A stretch of DNA of 64,000 nucleotides, from the NCBI RefSeq assembly GCF_009729055.1, contig NZ_CP045484.1, positions 1,054,001-1,118,000 on the forward strand, read 5' to 3'. Numbering within the stretch: the stretch's first letter is position 1; each line of letters starts with the position of its first letter. Shown in pieces: positions 29,446 through 39,364 of the stretch. The notes beneath the pieces were generated by a model, which did no database searches, was not told where the DNA came from, and saw only the letters and a program-made list of their open reading frames with translations. The position numbers and the translations under genes are program-made. Origin of the DNA: Sulfurisphaera ohwakuensis. GTDB lineage: Archaea; Thermoproteota; Thermoprotei_A; Sulfolobales; Sulfolobaceae.

Positions 29446-30292
29446 ATAAAACGTATATCATTTACACCTATCAGAGTAATTTTTAAATACTGTAATTGAT
29501 GTTTTCTTTTTTAAGATGAATTATAAGATCTATTATTTTAGGATAGGAAATCTATGATATTAACTATATTATTTAAAAAATTAAATAACTTTTATATAAA
29601 AATCCACTAAATATAACAAAGAGCATACAGCACTTATAGAAAAATCATTACATTTTTACGTTACGCTAAAATATATAAGAAATATTGTCTTAGCAGCTGA
29701 AAATCTCTCTTGTGATAAATAATAAGAGAGTAAATTCGTAGTGCCATCATTGGTATATAAATCTATTAAATGACCTTTCTTTATAAAGAGTATAAATATT
29801 GAACTAATATATTACTATGTGCTAAAAATTTATAGAAATATAAATAGCTTAATGTCGACACTATCAGTAAATTCAAAGTATTTATTAGTTCATAAACAAA
29901 CATCATAATTTTTTATGGTAAAGAAATTTCCTTAATCTATAAAACACAAATGATATGACAATGAATTGTCACATATAAGTTCTGTTATTTTCATTTAATT
30001 CGTTATGTTTTTACTCATTAAACATAAAACTAAGAATAAATAGTAGTAAACAAATTAAAGTGATATCTAAAGATAAACATCTTCATAGTCTTAGGGAATG
30101 CTAAGACTAAATTTAAATAAATCCTCTATAAATTTCAATCTTCTGAATAAAAATAATATAATTTTTACAAGAGAAAGAACTAGATTATCCTTTATGAATG
30201 TTTCAAATGAGTGATCTAAAGAAATTAACGACTGAATATTAGTCTTTGCTGGTAAATCATTTACATTTATCTATGGAAAAATCATAAAATTA
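29446..30292. other. Gene-free AT-rich stretch, 847 bp
   Basis: No frame with coding character is visible on either strand, and I find no tRNA-like or repeat structure. Promoters for the MFS gene lie at its left edge. Confidence 0.6.
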
Positions 30293-30685
30293 TCAAATTT
30301 TTTTATTCTCATAAACAAATTTTGCAATTTTTTCTTCTATATTGAGTCCCTTTTTATTTTTTATTTTTTTATACTCAATAATGTAGGGTAAACTCTTCTT
30401 ATCTAACCTAGCCTTAGTTGCAGTGAGATATTCGACCACTAAAAGTTTCTTACACCTTATTTTATTGCATATACTAGATAGATAAGTCAAAGTTGAATCT
30501 ATCTGTGATATTGCATCGTCAAATTTATCAGATGTGGGATCAAATTTTTCACTTTTCTTTTCGACTATATACATCATAACGCAATTGCAGTCTTTAATAT
30601 GAAAGCAAATACTGTCAGCTTTAGGTACATTTTTCGTACATACTAAATCGAAATCGATACAAGCAAATTCTTCCAATTTATTCAC
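30293..30685 (-). CDS. Small nuclease-like partner of the OLD-type ATPase
   Basis: The likely start is the GTG at 30685, which overlaps the ATPase stop by 8 nt; the frame extends further upstream only inside the ATPase gene. The 130-residue product has a beta-strand ending MMYIVEKKSEK followed by a helix (FDDAISQIDSTLTYL) and a second strand (KLLVVEYL). A strand with E-x-K followed by a helix is the look of a degenerate PD-(D/E)xK nuclease core. I do not recognise the family. It contains several Cys (CIDFDLVC, CFHIKDCNC, CNKIRC) that might bind a metal. Confidence 0.6.
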   Translation of the reverse strand: MNKLEEFACIDFDLVCTKNVPKADSICFHIKDCNCVMMYIVEKKSEKFDPTSDKFDDAISQIDSTLTYLSSICNKIRCKKLLVVEYLTATKARLDKKSLPYIIEYKKIKNKKGLNIEEKIAKFVYENKKI

Positions 30686-31916
30686 CGTATATCTCCTTAA
30701 CTTGTTCTCTAATAACATCTGTAATAGTCGGTATGGATTCAATATCTCCCTTCTCCGTATATTCTATTTCTTCCATTGTTCCTCTGTTAAGTAGATATAT
30801 TTTCAACTTTTCACTATTATTCTTCTTTACGTGATTAATCGTCATCTGTATTGTAAAAATATCACTATGAGTTGTGAGGAATAGTTTTTTACCTTCTGTT
30901 ATTAAATTATAAAGATAGTTTGCCATGCTTACCTGAGCACCAGCATGAAGATTAAGTTCTGGTTCTTCTATTATGATAAACTTTCCGAACCTTGAAAGTA
31001 TATCTATCGGTAATATTTGTGCATAACCAGAAGAGAGCAGCGATAATGGTATTTTTTTATCCTTCTCATAGACTTCCAATACAAATGGTTCTACGATCTT
31101 ATATTTCAGATTTATAGTATTTATAGAAAACTCCTTGTTCCTCAGAATCCTCATAGCATTTAGAAGCGACCTAATAAAGTATCTTATAACGGGCTTATCA
31201 CTAATTTTTGATAATTTGTCTATTGAAATATATGTACTTATATACCCAATTAGATTAGAGACGGCTAAGTTCCTCTCAGTTGGGAGAACAATCACTGGTC
31301 TAAAGTCATCAAAAAACAAGTTTATAACGATTTCTGATAATATTGATGCAAGAACTCTTCTTTTCTGAATTTCCAGTAATTCATTAAATTTATCACGCAA
31401 AGACTTTGGAAAATCAGTACCGTAGTGCACATTTATCGTATAATTGTCATCAGCTGCATGAACTCTAGCACTTATACTACCAAAAGGCATATCCTTACTT
31501 TCTGTGAAACTCATGAATATCTTTATATCCTTATTTAACTTTGTTACAACCTTAAATTCTTCTCCTAATATAATATCAAGGCTTCCGATTTTGTTTACAA
31601 AACTTATTTTCGATTCCTGATTACCTACTGTGATAAGCTCTTTATAGTCTACCCCGAAAACTCTTTCAAGTCCTCTTCTGAGAGTTCTAGATAATACTTT
31701 ATTTATAGTATCCAGATAGGAGCTAAGACTCATTTCATCTTTTACAGGTTGTTCAAGATCCTTAGGACTTGGGATAGGTCTAGCACCGAAGATTGAATAA
31801 AGGAGAAGAGAAATGAAAGATTTCCCTGATGCATTAGGGCCTATAACTATTGTAATATCCCCTAATTCAAATTCAGCATCATTGATAGGACCAAAATTCT
31901 TAATAATAACCTTCAT
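30678..31916 (-). CDS. OLD-like/AAA_15 SMC-type ATPase
   Basis: A 412-residue ATPase of the RecF/OLD/AAA_15 type. Walker A is IGPNASGKS near residue 28, the signature is LSSGYAQILPID near 300, Walker B is FIIIEEPELNLHAG near 325 and the H-loop is LFLTTHSD near 355. The middle part is helical with basic patches (RRVLASILSEIV), as in ATPases that clamp DNA. There is no TOPRIM domain, unlike full OLD nucleases. It is coupled to a small nuclease-like gene. Such ATPase plus effector pairs often serve anti-viral defence. A TATA box lies at about 31938-31947 for leaderless expression. Confidence 0.8.
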   Translation of the reverse strand: MKVIIKNFGPINDAEFELGDITIVIGPNASGKSFISLLLYSIFGARPIPSPKDLEQPVKDEMSLSSYLDTINKVLSRTLRRGLERVFGVDYKELITVGNQESKISFVNKIGSLDIILGEEFKVVTKLNKDIKIFMSFTESKDMPFGSISARVHAADDNYTINVHYGTDFPKSLRDKFNELLEIQKRRVLASILSEIVINLFFDDFRPVIVLPTERNLAVSNLIGYISTYISIDKLSKISDKPVIRYFIRSLLNAMRILRNKEFSINTINLKYKIVEPFVLEVYEKDKKIPLSLLSSGYAQILPIDILSRFGKFIIIEEPELNLHAGAQVSMANYLYNLITEGKKLFLTTHSDIFTIQMTINHVKKNNSEKLKIYLLNRGTMEEIEYTEKGDIESIPTITDVIREQVKEIYGE

Positions 31917-32718
31917 ATTAAGATGCTTTACAACAAAATATAAAACCTTAACTACTTTATCAGTGGTTTAAAGGTTTTCTTACCTTTTTTAGTTTTCCTA
32001 CTAAATTCTCTCAGAAGCTCACACAATCAATCCAAATTCATTGTTAATAGAAATATTACTTACATTACTCATATTTTCCCATGGTTAAAAAACTTAGATT
32101 TATCAGATTTTTAACATCTGATGACCCATGAGTAGAGCTACTAATCACTAGAGAATTTCTTAATTAGAAAATTCTTTTTTACATAAACATAATATATATC
32201 AATATGCATTGAAAAGTAATTAAAAAAGCTTCTACGAAGAATCTCTATACTCCATGGAAAAAGACTAGGCAAACATAAGGAGTGTTTCGAATAAGTACGC
32301 TAAGAGAACTAACTAAATAGTATTTATTAAAAAATTACTTTACTTTATAATTCTCGTGAAAGTTCTGTAAATATTATTCATTATTCTAAAATAGAGAATA
32401 AGATCTAACTATTTAAGATAAAGACTTTGAGTGCAAACACACTATCATCATTAAACTATTAATTTTTTATTTAACATATAGAGTATATAAAACTCTTATC
32501 ACATATATCTGTTATTGTTCCTTAACCAATTATAATACTAGTTGAAGAGTTAAAAAAAGAGTATACGAATAAGTAATGCTTTCAACAACCTTTATACTAG
32601 GAGTGAGTTTCCTAAACACCGTGAGTAATCTTAGTCAAAAAGAACTAAGACTCTTAGATACGTAAATCTCCTACGATTTCTGTCCATATTACTGCTTAAG
32701 CACTATTTGATGTACTAT
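31917..32718. other. Gene-free AT-rich stretch, 802 bp
   Basis: Apart from the ATPase promoter near 31940 I see no coding frame, RNA or repeat in this region. Confidence 0.6.
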
Positions 32719-34362
32719 CTATTTCACCGTAATAGTAAGAAATCCATTAATATTGCCATAATACGCATTTATGATTATCTCTCCTAAACCAACATTAAAA
32801 GCTGGAGATGGAGACTTAATAACAACAATTTTCCACTCACCACTCTTTATCCAGGTAGAGTTGGAAAGCCAAAGAATACCATTTCCGTCGTGGATAGCAT
32901 TAACAGAAAACAACCTAAAGAATGGTTTAACTTCACTTAAAGGACCTTCGTAAGACACATTCAAAACCATCATATAAACTTCATTAGACTCAGTGTAAAC
33001 ATGAAGTACTTCAATCTTTAAGCCATTATAATAAGGAGAAAACACATAATGAAAAATTAAAGCTGATGAGAGTATTAGCAAGAAAAGGACAGATAGGGGC
33101 TTCATAACTTCCTTATTTATCTTCATCTTCTCATCTACACTCCCATCTAAGTAATTAAGAAATGGTATATACATTACATAATTCCATAACATTCTATACA
33201 TAAAGAGCATTACGAAATATATACCACCTAAGTAATTAGAAATCTTCCTTTTTAAATAAAGATAGAAAAACGTAGAAAAGATAAGAAGTTGCGACACCAA
33301 GAAGAAGTATTTATATTCATAAAATATGCCTATTACTGAGAATATATCGAAACCAAAGCCAATTTGCAACAGATTATCAAACACTGGAGTAGTTATATCG
33401 TGGAAATAGTAAACTGGCGAAGAAACAATAAAGTAAAGATTCAAGAAGATAAAAGTCACTACCCATGATAATAGAAATTGATAGATATTTTTTCTTTCAC
33501 TACGTAACTGTATAAGATAAAAAGGTAGAAAAATCAATGGATCTTGCTTAAACGAAACTGACAAACCATAAAAGAAACCCTTAACCCACTCCCTATTCGA
33601 TAGAAAAGATAAAATAAGAAAAGTAACCCAAATAATATCATCAATACCTCCAGAAGAATAAAGGAGATAGTAAATATTGAATAGATAAGATGATACAAAT
33701 AGAAGAAAAGTTATTCTATCAAGTTTATACCAGAGTATAAAGGGTAAAAGAACATAGAAGAAAAGAATAATATAATTAGGATTAAAGTGGAAAACAACAG
33801 CTGGGATATAAAGCAAAAAGGACAACGAAGGGTAATTAAGGTTAGTTACAATACCTCCAGTTGTATAAGGTGTACCGTAAATTTCAGCGGAAAGATTATA
33901 AATTTGATAAACATTACTCGTAACTGAAGGTATGTAAGGATTTAAACCGTGAAGAAATTGATAGGCAGAATAATAATCAATCATTAATTCATCAGTACCG
34001 AAAGGTTTTGCTACTCTAGATGAAACAACCACTAAAACAACTGCAATAAGTGAAGCAATATCAAGTCGTCTTAACGATAATCCAGCTAGAAAAACTAAAT
34101 ATAAGATTAGAAGAAGATACAAATTGTGGAAAAAATACCAATATTCAATGGGAACTAAGAACAATTCAGTGTAAATAGTTAATTTCACAAACCTGGAATC
34201 ACCTTTAAAGAAAAGAAGAATACCAGCTAGAGAAAGAAGAATAACTATTAGAATATCACTCCATAGTGTAGGATAATAAAATAACGAGAAGAGAGCCATA
34301 GAAGCCCAAATTAAGATTTCAGAAAGATTTGAAGTCAACGGTGAAATATATCGCTTTTCCAT
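32719..34362 (-). CDS. GT-C fold polyprenyl-phosphate-dependent glycosyltransferase (GT87-like)
   Basis: A 547-residue membrane protein with about 11-12 hydrophobic segments and a C-terminal domain of about 110 residues outside the membrane (from HYVFSPYYNGLK). The first extracytoplasmic loop holds the acidic motif GTDELMIDYYSAYQFLHGL followed by NPY, typical of GT-C enzymes such as the GT87 mannosyltransferases. It probably transfers a sugar from a dolichol-phosphate donor to a surface glycan or lipid. The C-terminal domain has beta-strand character. It stands alone, flanked by long empty regions. Confidence 0.7.
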   Translation of the reverse strand: MEKRYISPLTSNLSEILIWASMALFSLFYYPTLWSDILIVILLSLAGILLFFKGDSRFVKLTIYTELFLVPIEYWYFFHNLYLLLILYLVFLAGLSLRRLDIASLIAVVLVVVSSRVAKPFGTDELMIDYYSAYQFLHGLNPYIPSVTSNVYQIYNLSAEIYGTPYTTGGIVTNLNYPSLSFLLYIPAVVFHFNPNYIILFFYVLLPFILWYKLDRITFLLFVSSYLFNIYYLLYSSGGIDDIIWVTFLILSFLSNREWVKGFFYGLSVSFKQDPLIFLPFYLIQLRSERKNIYQFLLSWVVTFIFLNLYFIVSSPVYYFHDITTPVFDNLLQIGFGFDIFSVIGIFYEYKYFFLVSQLLIFSTFFYLYLKRKISNYLGGIYFVMLFMYRMLWNYVMYIPFLNYLDGSVDEKMKINKEVMKPLSVLFLLILSSALIFHYVFSPYYNGLKIEVLHVYTESNEVYMMVLNVSYEGPLSEVKPFFRLFSVNAIHDGNGILWLSNSTWIKSGEWKIVVIKSPSPAFNVGLGEIIINAYYGNINGFLTITVK

Positions 34363-35313
34363 GCTATAACAACTTTCAACTCAACTTATTTTAAATCTTT
34401 TCATAACTACTAAATCAAGAATTAAAAACTTGATAGTAATATTGAAAGTGTACTAGTAAATAAACCGGTAAATACACAAGTATCCTTCAATTAAACAATA
34501 TAAAAATATTCTATTAATTGATTGAAAACAAAATAGATCTTAAAAAATAAAACAGAGTATCACATAAATTAATATTACTCCTCAAATCTTCCGCTTAAGA
34601 GATAGCCCAAAAAAGCAAAGTTTTTCTTCAGATAAAAATTGAATATAATATTAACAGAATTCAGTAAAAAATTTAATGAAGAATGAATAAAATTAAATAA
34701 TATTTCATCTCTATTTAAATTTCAGAATGTTAATAAGTAGTATAGATAAGATAAACTAGATAATTAATATATCTATTATAGATTAAAATCTTCTCTTAAT
34801 TAATATAATTCTATGAAAAATTCATTATATAACATAATGTCAATTAACTCTGTATTATAACGTCATGTCCCCCTAATTAGCAAATGTAGTCACTATGCTA
34901 AAAAATTAAATTAATCTTCATGAAGAGAAAGTCACAATTGAAAACCACATTCATACTACCTTTAATAAAATTTGAAGTTAACCACAAAACATAAGTTATA
35001 AATTAATAATGAATCCGTAGTATAGCATAACTTTATTTATACTTCTATAGATATACTATTAATGGTAATGGTGATTCTTTTTCCAGCTATTTTTCAAATT
35101 TATGTCTATAAATAATTATATGAATAATTCTCTATCCTAAGCATAAACTCTACTAAAATTCTTAATTTTTATTAAAAATTTATAACCCAATACTCTTAAA
35201 AACAAATAATTTATTAAAAATTAAACTGATCATACAAAAATTTCTTTAAAATGATGAAATAATATCATATATCACAATTCAAAACAATTTTCAAATTTAC
35301 CTTATAATTAAAA
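34363..35313. other. Gene-free AT-rich stretch, 951 bp
   Basis: This is the longest empty stretch in the window and very AT-rich. I see no open frame with coding character and no clear repeat or RNA. Confidence 0.6.
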
Positions 35314-36735
35314 TTACGATGTATAATTTATATAGTAATAGTAATACGGTATATAGTATTTCTCTCCACCAATGCAATAGGGTATACTAGAGTTCATTAA
35401 ATATACGTAATAAGTGTTTAAGGAAAGATCCGTTATGGAGAGTGTTGATGCAAAGTAAGTGTAAGAATTTGTAAATGTAACAATCCCCACATAAGGTGAG
35501 ACTACTGCCAAAGCTAATGACAACCATGAAGGAATAGTCTCACCCAATAACTCGGCAATCTTAATAATTAAGCCAATGGGAATACTATAAGTAGCAAAAC
35601 CATTAGAAGTATAAATTGAAACTGAAGTATACGCATTGGTAATTGTAGTAGGATTTACACTAAATATGAAGGTTAGGTTGTTTGAGAAATACTCACTAGG
35701 AGGAACGTTGGGAGTTGTTGTATTATATAATTCTGGTAAATAGCTTGACCCAGAACTTACAACTTCTAACCCCGTCAGAAATACTTCATCACAATAACCA
35801 TAAAATTGTGGAGGAGCACAAGGGGCAGCTGGACAATAGTAATACACGCTATAATTTGCAAAAGCAATCTGACCCATAGTATAAATCTCCAAAAAATTAG
35901 TATTCTCACTTTTGCCATAATCTCCTTTTCCACAGACTACTAGATTATTAGCACTTGTGGTTATTGAGAAGCCTGAAATGGTTATTGGGTATCCTAGTAC
36001 TAGAACTCCAAATTTGAATTGTATTCCAGATGCTTGTGAATATCCTTCTTTAAGTAGTAAAGTGCCTGCATAGTCTGTGTAGTTTGTATCAGTTACGTAG
36101 ACTACTGATAGTGGTATTATTCCTAGGCTTTTATTTGATGGGTAGAACCATACGTTGTTTAGGTAGAATATTAGGTTTATTCCTTCTACTTGTTCTTGGG
36201 GTACTGTTGTAGTGGTTGTGGGGTCTTTTCTTTTTATTGTAATTTTCCTTGGTTTGATGAATAGTTTTGTTACTGTTTTCCCTATTCCGTGTGTTATGTT
36301 GTATGGTGAGATTGTTATTGTGAATGGTTGTATGTATGCTATTGTTTCGTTTCCCTCGTTTATTGTGTATGATGCGAATCCCAGTAGTGATGGGGAGATA
36401 TTATAGCCGTAGTGTTTTATCCAATGCTCTGCTATTATGGTTAAGTCACTTAAGGGTATTTTCACATAACCAGTATCATTTTCAACTAGTATTCTCCTAA
36501 TTACGGTACCATTTGATGTTGGGTAGAATGCGAAAATGCTTACAGAAACGTTTTGTAGTAGTGTTAATTTATTGTGGGAGTATTTGAAGAATATAACATT
36601 TATATCCTTAGGGTCAGTATACTTAACGTAGAGTGTATATATAGTATTGTAATTGTTAATTATAACAATTGTTAATATTATAATAAAAATTAGTATCAAA
36701 GAAGAAACCATAACAATTTTAGTTCTCCTACCCAT
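35314..36735 (-). CDS. Membrane-anchored surface glycoprotein of unknown function
   Basis: A 473-residue protein with a basic start and one hydrophobic anchor (residues 6-27), then an extracellular body with many N-x-S/T sequons (NVSVS, NDTG, NETI, NITH, NYTD, NNLT, NSS and others). A Thr-rich hinge (KDPTTTTTVPQEQ) near 170 splits it into two lobes. Four clustered Cys (CPAAPCAPP...YGYC) may form disulfides. It ends in a Tyr-rich tail (YYIPYYYYYINYTS). I know no family. Residues about 100-260 use codons ending in A or C much more than the rest, so that part of the gene may have a different origin. Confidence 0.7.
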   Translation of the reverse strand: MGRRTKIVMVSSLILIFIIILTIVIINNYNTIYTLYVKYTDPKDINVIFFKYSHNKLTLLQNVSVSIFAFYPTSNGTVIRRILVENDTGYVKIPLSDLTIIAEHWIKHYGYNISPSLLGFASYTINEGNETIAYIQPFTITISPYNITHGIGKTVTKLFIKPRKITIKRKDPTTTTTVPQEQVEGINLIFYLNNVWFYPSNKSLGIIPLSVVYVTDTNYTDYAGTLLLKEGYSQASGIQFKFGVLVLGYPITISGFSITTSANNLVVCGKGDYGKSENTNFLEIYTMGQIAFANYSVYYYCPAAPCAPPQFYGYCDEVFLTGLEVVSSGSSYLPELYNTTTPNVPPSEYFSNNLTFIFSVNPTTITNAYTSVSIYTSNGFATYSIPIGLIIKIAELLGETIPSWLSLALAVVSPYVGIVTFTNSYTYFASTLSITDLSLNTYYVYLMNSSIPYCIGGEKYYIPYYYYYINYTS

Positions 36736-36960
36736 TTTCTCTAAATGATTTAGTTAATATAGTGATTATATAAATTTTTCTAGTAAATAACTATAATGTA
36801 AAAATTTCAAAAACTAAATATGATAAATAATGTATAGTAGATAAAAATGATCTGCTCCTTCTCAATAAACCTAAAAATCATTTCTCTTAAAAATAGATCT
36901 ATAGTATTAATAGGAAAACTACAATTCTTAGTGAACTCCTGAACGGCCTTATTTTTCTAA

Positions 36961-37749
36961 TCAAATTCTTTCCACGAAGATTTGAAAAGAGAAATTAGCT
37001 TCTTCCTTATTGTTCAAAACCTTTAATCCCAAGCCATTATGATAAGCATCTGGTGCTCCACTCATCGGTTCTATTGCTAAAGCGCCTTTAACTCCAGTAT
37101 AAACTTGAACAAAAGGCATATTCTCTCTCTTAACTAAAATAGAAGAATAAGAAGATTTAAGCTGTATATCTCCATTTATTAGAAAACAATCGTCATATTC
37201 TCTATGTTCAAATTTAGAAGAGACAAGATCCCCAGTAGGAATCTTATCCTTCATAACGCATTGCTTAACATCTGTTGACGTAAAAATCTCCCAATCATTT
37301 GAAATTATAAAATAAGGATGAGTACCAACTGTAAGAGGTGCTCTTCTTTCACCAGTATTAGTAACTGAGATCGTAACAGATAATGAGTTTTCATCTACCT
37401 TATAGTTTACTTTACAGAGGAGTGTTGAAGGGTAACCATCATGCTTCAATAAATACTGTAAAGTTAGAGAATCATCTTTCTTATCAACTGCTTCAAAGAC
37501 CTCATTTAATACTAAACCGTGGATGGCGTTTCCTTCCTTATTTTTAGGTAGAGAATATTTGATGCCATCAAATTCATATTCACCACCCTTAACTCTATTT
37601 GCATATGGTATTAGAAGTGCCATTCCGCCCCTTGTAGGTTTATAGAGGTTTCCCCTTAAAATGACGTCTTTTCCATTTACTGTGAAGGAATACAAATAAC
37701 CTCCTCTTAGTAAAATTTCAGCCTCAGTATTTCCTTTTCTTATTTTCAT
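36961..37749 (-). CDS. Aldose 1-epimerase (mutarotase) family protein
   Basis: A mutarotase-like protein of 262 residues from the ATG at 37749 (MKIRKGNTEAE). The longer frame to 37800 adds a hydrophobic stretch that does not fit the family. Typical motifs are LIPYANRVKGG, the HG pair (AIHGLVL), GTHPYF with the second histidine, and IEPMSGAPDAYHNG with the catalytic Glu. It interconverts sugar anomers or acts on a related hexose in the cytoplasm. It stands alone, with a TATA-like ctttttatg about 26 bp upstream of the chosen start. Confidence 0.85.
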   Translation of the reverse strand: MKIRKGNTEAEILLRGGYLYSFTVNGKDVILRGNLYKPTRGGMALLIPYANRVKGGEYEFDGIKYSLPKNKEGNAIHGLVLNEVFEAVDKKDDSLTLQYLLKHDGYPSTLLCKVNYKVDENSLSVTISVTNTGERRAPLTVGTHPYFIISNDWEIFTSTDVKQCVMKDKIPTGDLVSSKFEHREYDDCFLINGDIQLKSSYSSILVKRENMPFVQVYTGVKGALAIEPMSGAPDAYHNGLGLKVLNNKEEANFSFQIFVERI

Positions 37750-37834
37750 ATGGAATAATAAGATTAGATACATAAAAAGTAAGTGATGATGAGCACCCAA
37801 CCTCCTGAATGGTGAGGAAGGCTAGATTAACTGA

Positions 37835-38410
37835 TTAGGGTGAAAGATTAGTTATCTCTTCAATGATTTTTCTAAAGAATTCCTCGTGTTCTATTTTTCT
37901 GTATCTACTACTCCTTAAATGGTTATAAAATTCATCAGTCTCTATCATTAGTCTACCGCATATTGGGCATCTGCTTTTAGTCTCTACCAGAATCCTCTCT
38001 AAGTAGGGGTAAATCACTTGTTTCCTAAATTGCATCTCAATATTTTTTAAGTTTGTGTTATTTTCTTCTCTTTTCTCAAGCGATCTCAAATATTCTCTTA
38101 TAGCTTTTGTCCCCCCAGCTTCTATTTTCTTCAGCGTTCTTTCGTAGTTCTCCAGCTCTTCTCTAGCATAATCAATTCCTAGTGACGCTAAAAATTCTAA
38201 TTCTTCTTTACTAATTACAAGTCTAAGGACTAAACCGTGAAGGGCATCTTTCTGACTATAATAACTAGCACTACCGAATTGAGTATTAATTACCCACTTT
38301 AAACCGTATATGCTATGGTAAACAAATATAGTTGTATTTCCTCTTTGTAGAGTTCTAGGTGCTACATGTTCAAATCCTATCATCATGAGGGCTTTAAAAA
38401 GCGAGACCAT
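37835..38410 (-). CDS. Hypothetical protein with C-terminal CxxC zinc-finger-like motif
   Basis: A 191-residue protein I do not recognise. The N-terminal 80 residues are strand-rich. The middle is a charged coiled-coil-like helix (EELENYERTLKKIEAG...EYLRSLEKREENN). The C-terminus holds RCPICGRLMIETDEFYNHLR, a CxxC plus histidine arrangement like a C2H2-type finger with the second Cys pair replaced by H. This suggests nucleic acid or protein binding. Promoter and start look ordinary, and it has no operon partner. Confidence 0.6.
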   Translation of the reverse strand: MVSLFKALMMIGFEHVAPRTLQRGNTTIFVYHSIYGLKWVINTQFGSASYYSQKDALHGLVLRLVISKEELEFLASLGIDYAREELENYERTLKKIEAGGTKAIREYLRSLEKREENNTNLKNIEMQFRKQVIYPYLERILVETKSRCPICGRLMIETDEFYNHLRSSRYRKIEHEEFFRKIIEEITNLSP

Positions 38411-38635
38411 GAGATAAATAAGATCAGAAGTTATTAATTTTTACTTGACCTAAATTTTTACCCTTTGATAAAAGTAGAGGGAAATTTAAAGATACTATTA
38501 GGACTACCTGATTTAGGAGAACTATTACCTCTTTTAAGATTAATTTCCCATATATCGAGTATTTAGTTAGAATCACATACCTTTAAAGACATCCAGTTAT
38601 TAGAGCTGGAATAATAAATTACAACTTACATTCTT

Positions 38636-38806
38636 TTAGACTTTTCCTAATTTCATTATTTGAGTTTTAAGGTATTTTGAGATTGCGTTAATATTATCAT
38701 AAATTGCCGTCAAGTTTGAACTAGATAATTTATTTAAACCATCAATTCCTTTAAGTTCCATTATACTCTCTTTTTCCTTATTTTTAGTCTCATCAAGAAT
38801 TTCCTT
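38636..38806 (-). pseudogene. In-frame continuation beyond the stop of the 185-residue gene
   Basis: Directly after the TAA at 38807-38809 the same frame stays open for 56 codons, starting KEILDETKNKEKESIMELKG and ending KYLKTQIMKLGKV at the TAA at 38636. It has the same charged, helical character as the end of the upstream protein. It is either the severed tail of a longer (about 240-residue) protein, or a separate 41-residue ORF from the ATG at 38761. The rest of 38411-38635 shows nothing. Confidence 0.5.
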
Positions 38807-39364
38807 TTAATTTAGTGGCAAATTCTTTTTCATCCTGTCTGCATGTTCCATAATTTCCCCTAATTCTCTTACTATTTTAACATAAGTTGAAAGAACATCT
38901 AGGTTTTTTGAAATAATAGTCTCAGTCCTATCTACCATTCTCACGAGAAAATCTGTTATCTCTTTTAACGGAATTTCTTCACTTTCTTCAAAAATTTCTA
39001 TCACATGAGCATCTATCCCTTTTAACCTTTCTAAAGAACTAAAATTCCCTTTTTTAACTTCATCAGAAATGGATTTAAGATCTTTCACGCTTAATCTAAG
39101 AAGCGTAATAAGTGAACTTTTTATGAGGAATTCTAAAGACTTTCCTTTAAATCTTATATCATCCATTAATAAAACTGTATAATATAAGTCTGAACTATGT
39201 CCGAATGCTATTGAAGCCCTATTACTACCAAAAGGATAAATATTAATATTGATGTAATCATAGCCCCTTTTAGGCAATATACTCTCAATAATCTTAAAAG
39301 CATCCCTAATTATTTCCTCGTAATCTTCGACACTTTCCATGTAATGTAGTAATCTAAATCTCAA
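38807..39364 (-). CDS. Hypothetical alpha-helical protein, possibly truncated
   Basis: A 185-residue protein with no motif I recognise. After a strand-rich start (YININIYPFGSNRASIAFG) it becomes largely helical, with heptad-like stretches (KEITDFLVRMVDRTETIISK, VKIVRELGEIMEHADRMKK) that suggest oligomerisation. It stops at the TAA at 38807, but the frame beyond remains open for 56 codons with similar composition. The stop may therefore be a recent nonsense mutation. Confidence 0.6.
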   Translation of the reverse strand: MRFRLLHYMESVEDYEEIIRDAFKIIESILPKRGYDYININIYPFGSNRASIAFGHSSDLYYTVLLMDDIRFKGKSLEFLIKSSLITLLRLSVKDLKSISDEVKKGNFSSLERLKGIDAHVIEIFEESEEIPLKEITDFLVRMVDRTETIISKNLDVLSTYVKIVRELGEIMEHADRMKKNLPLN

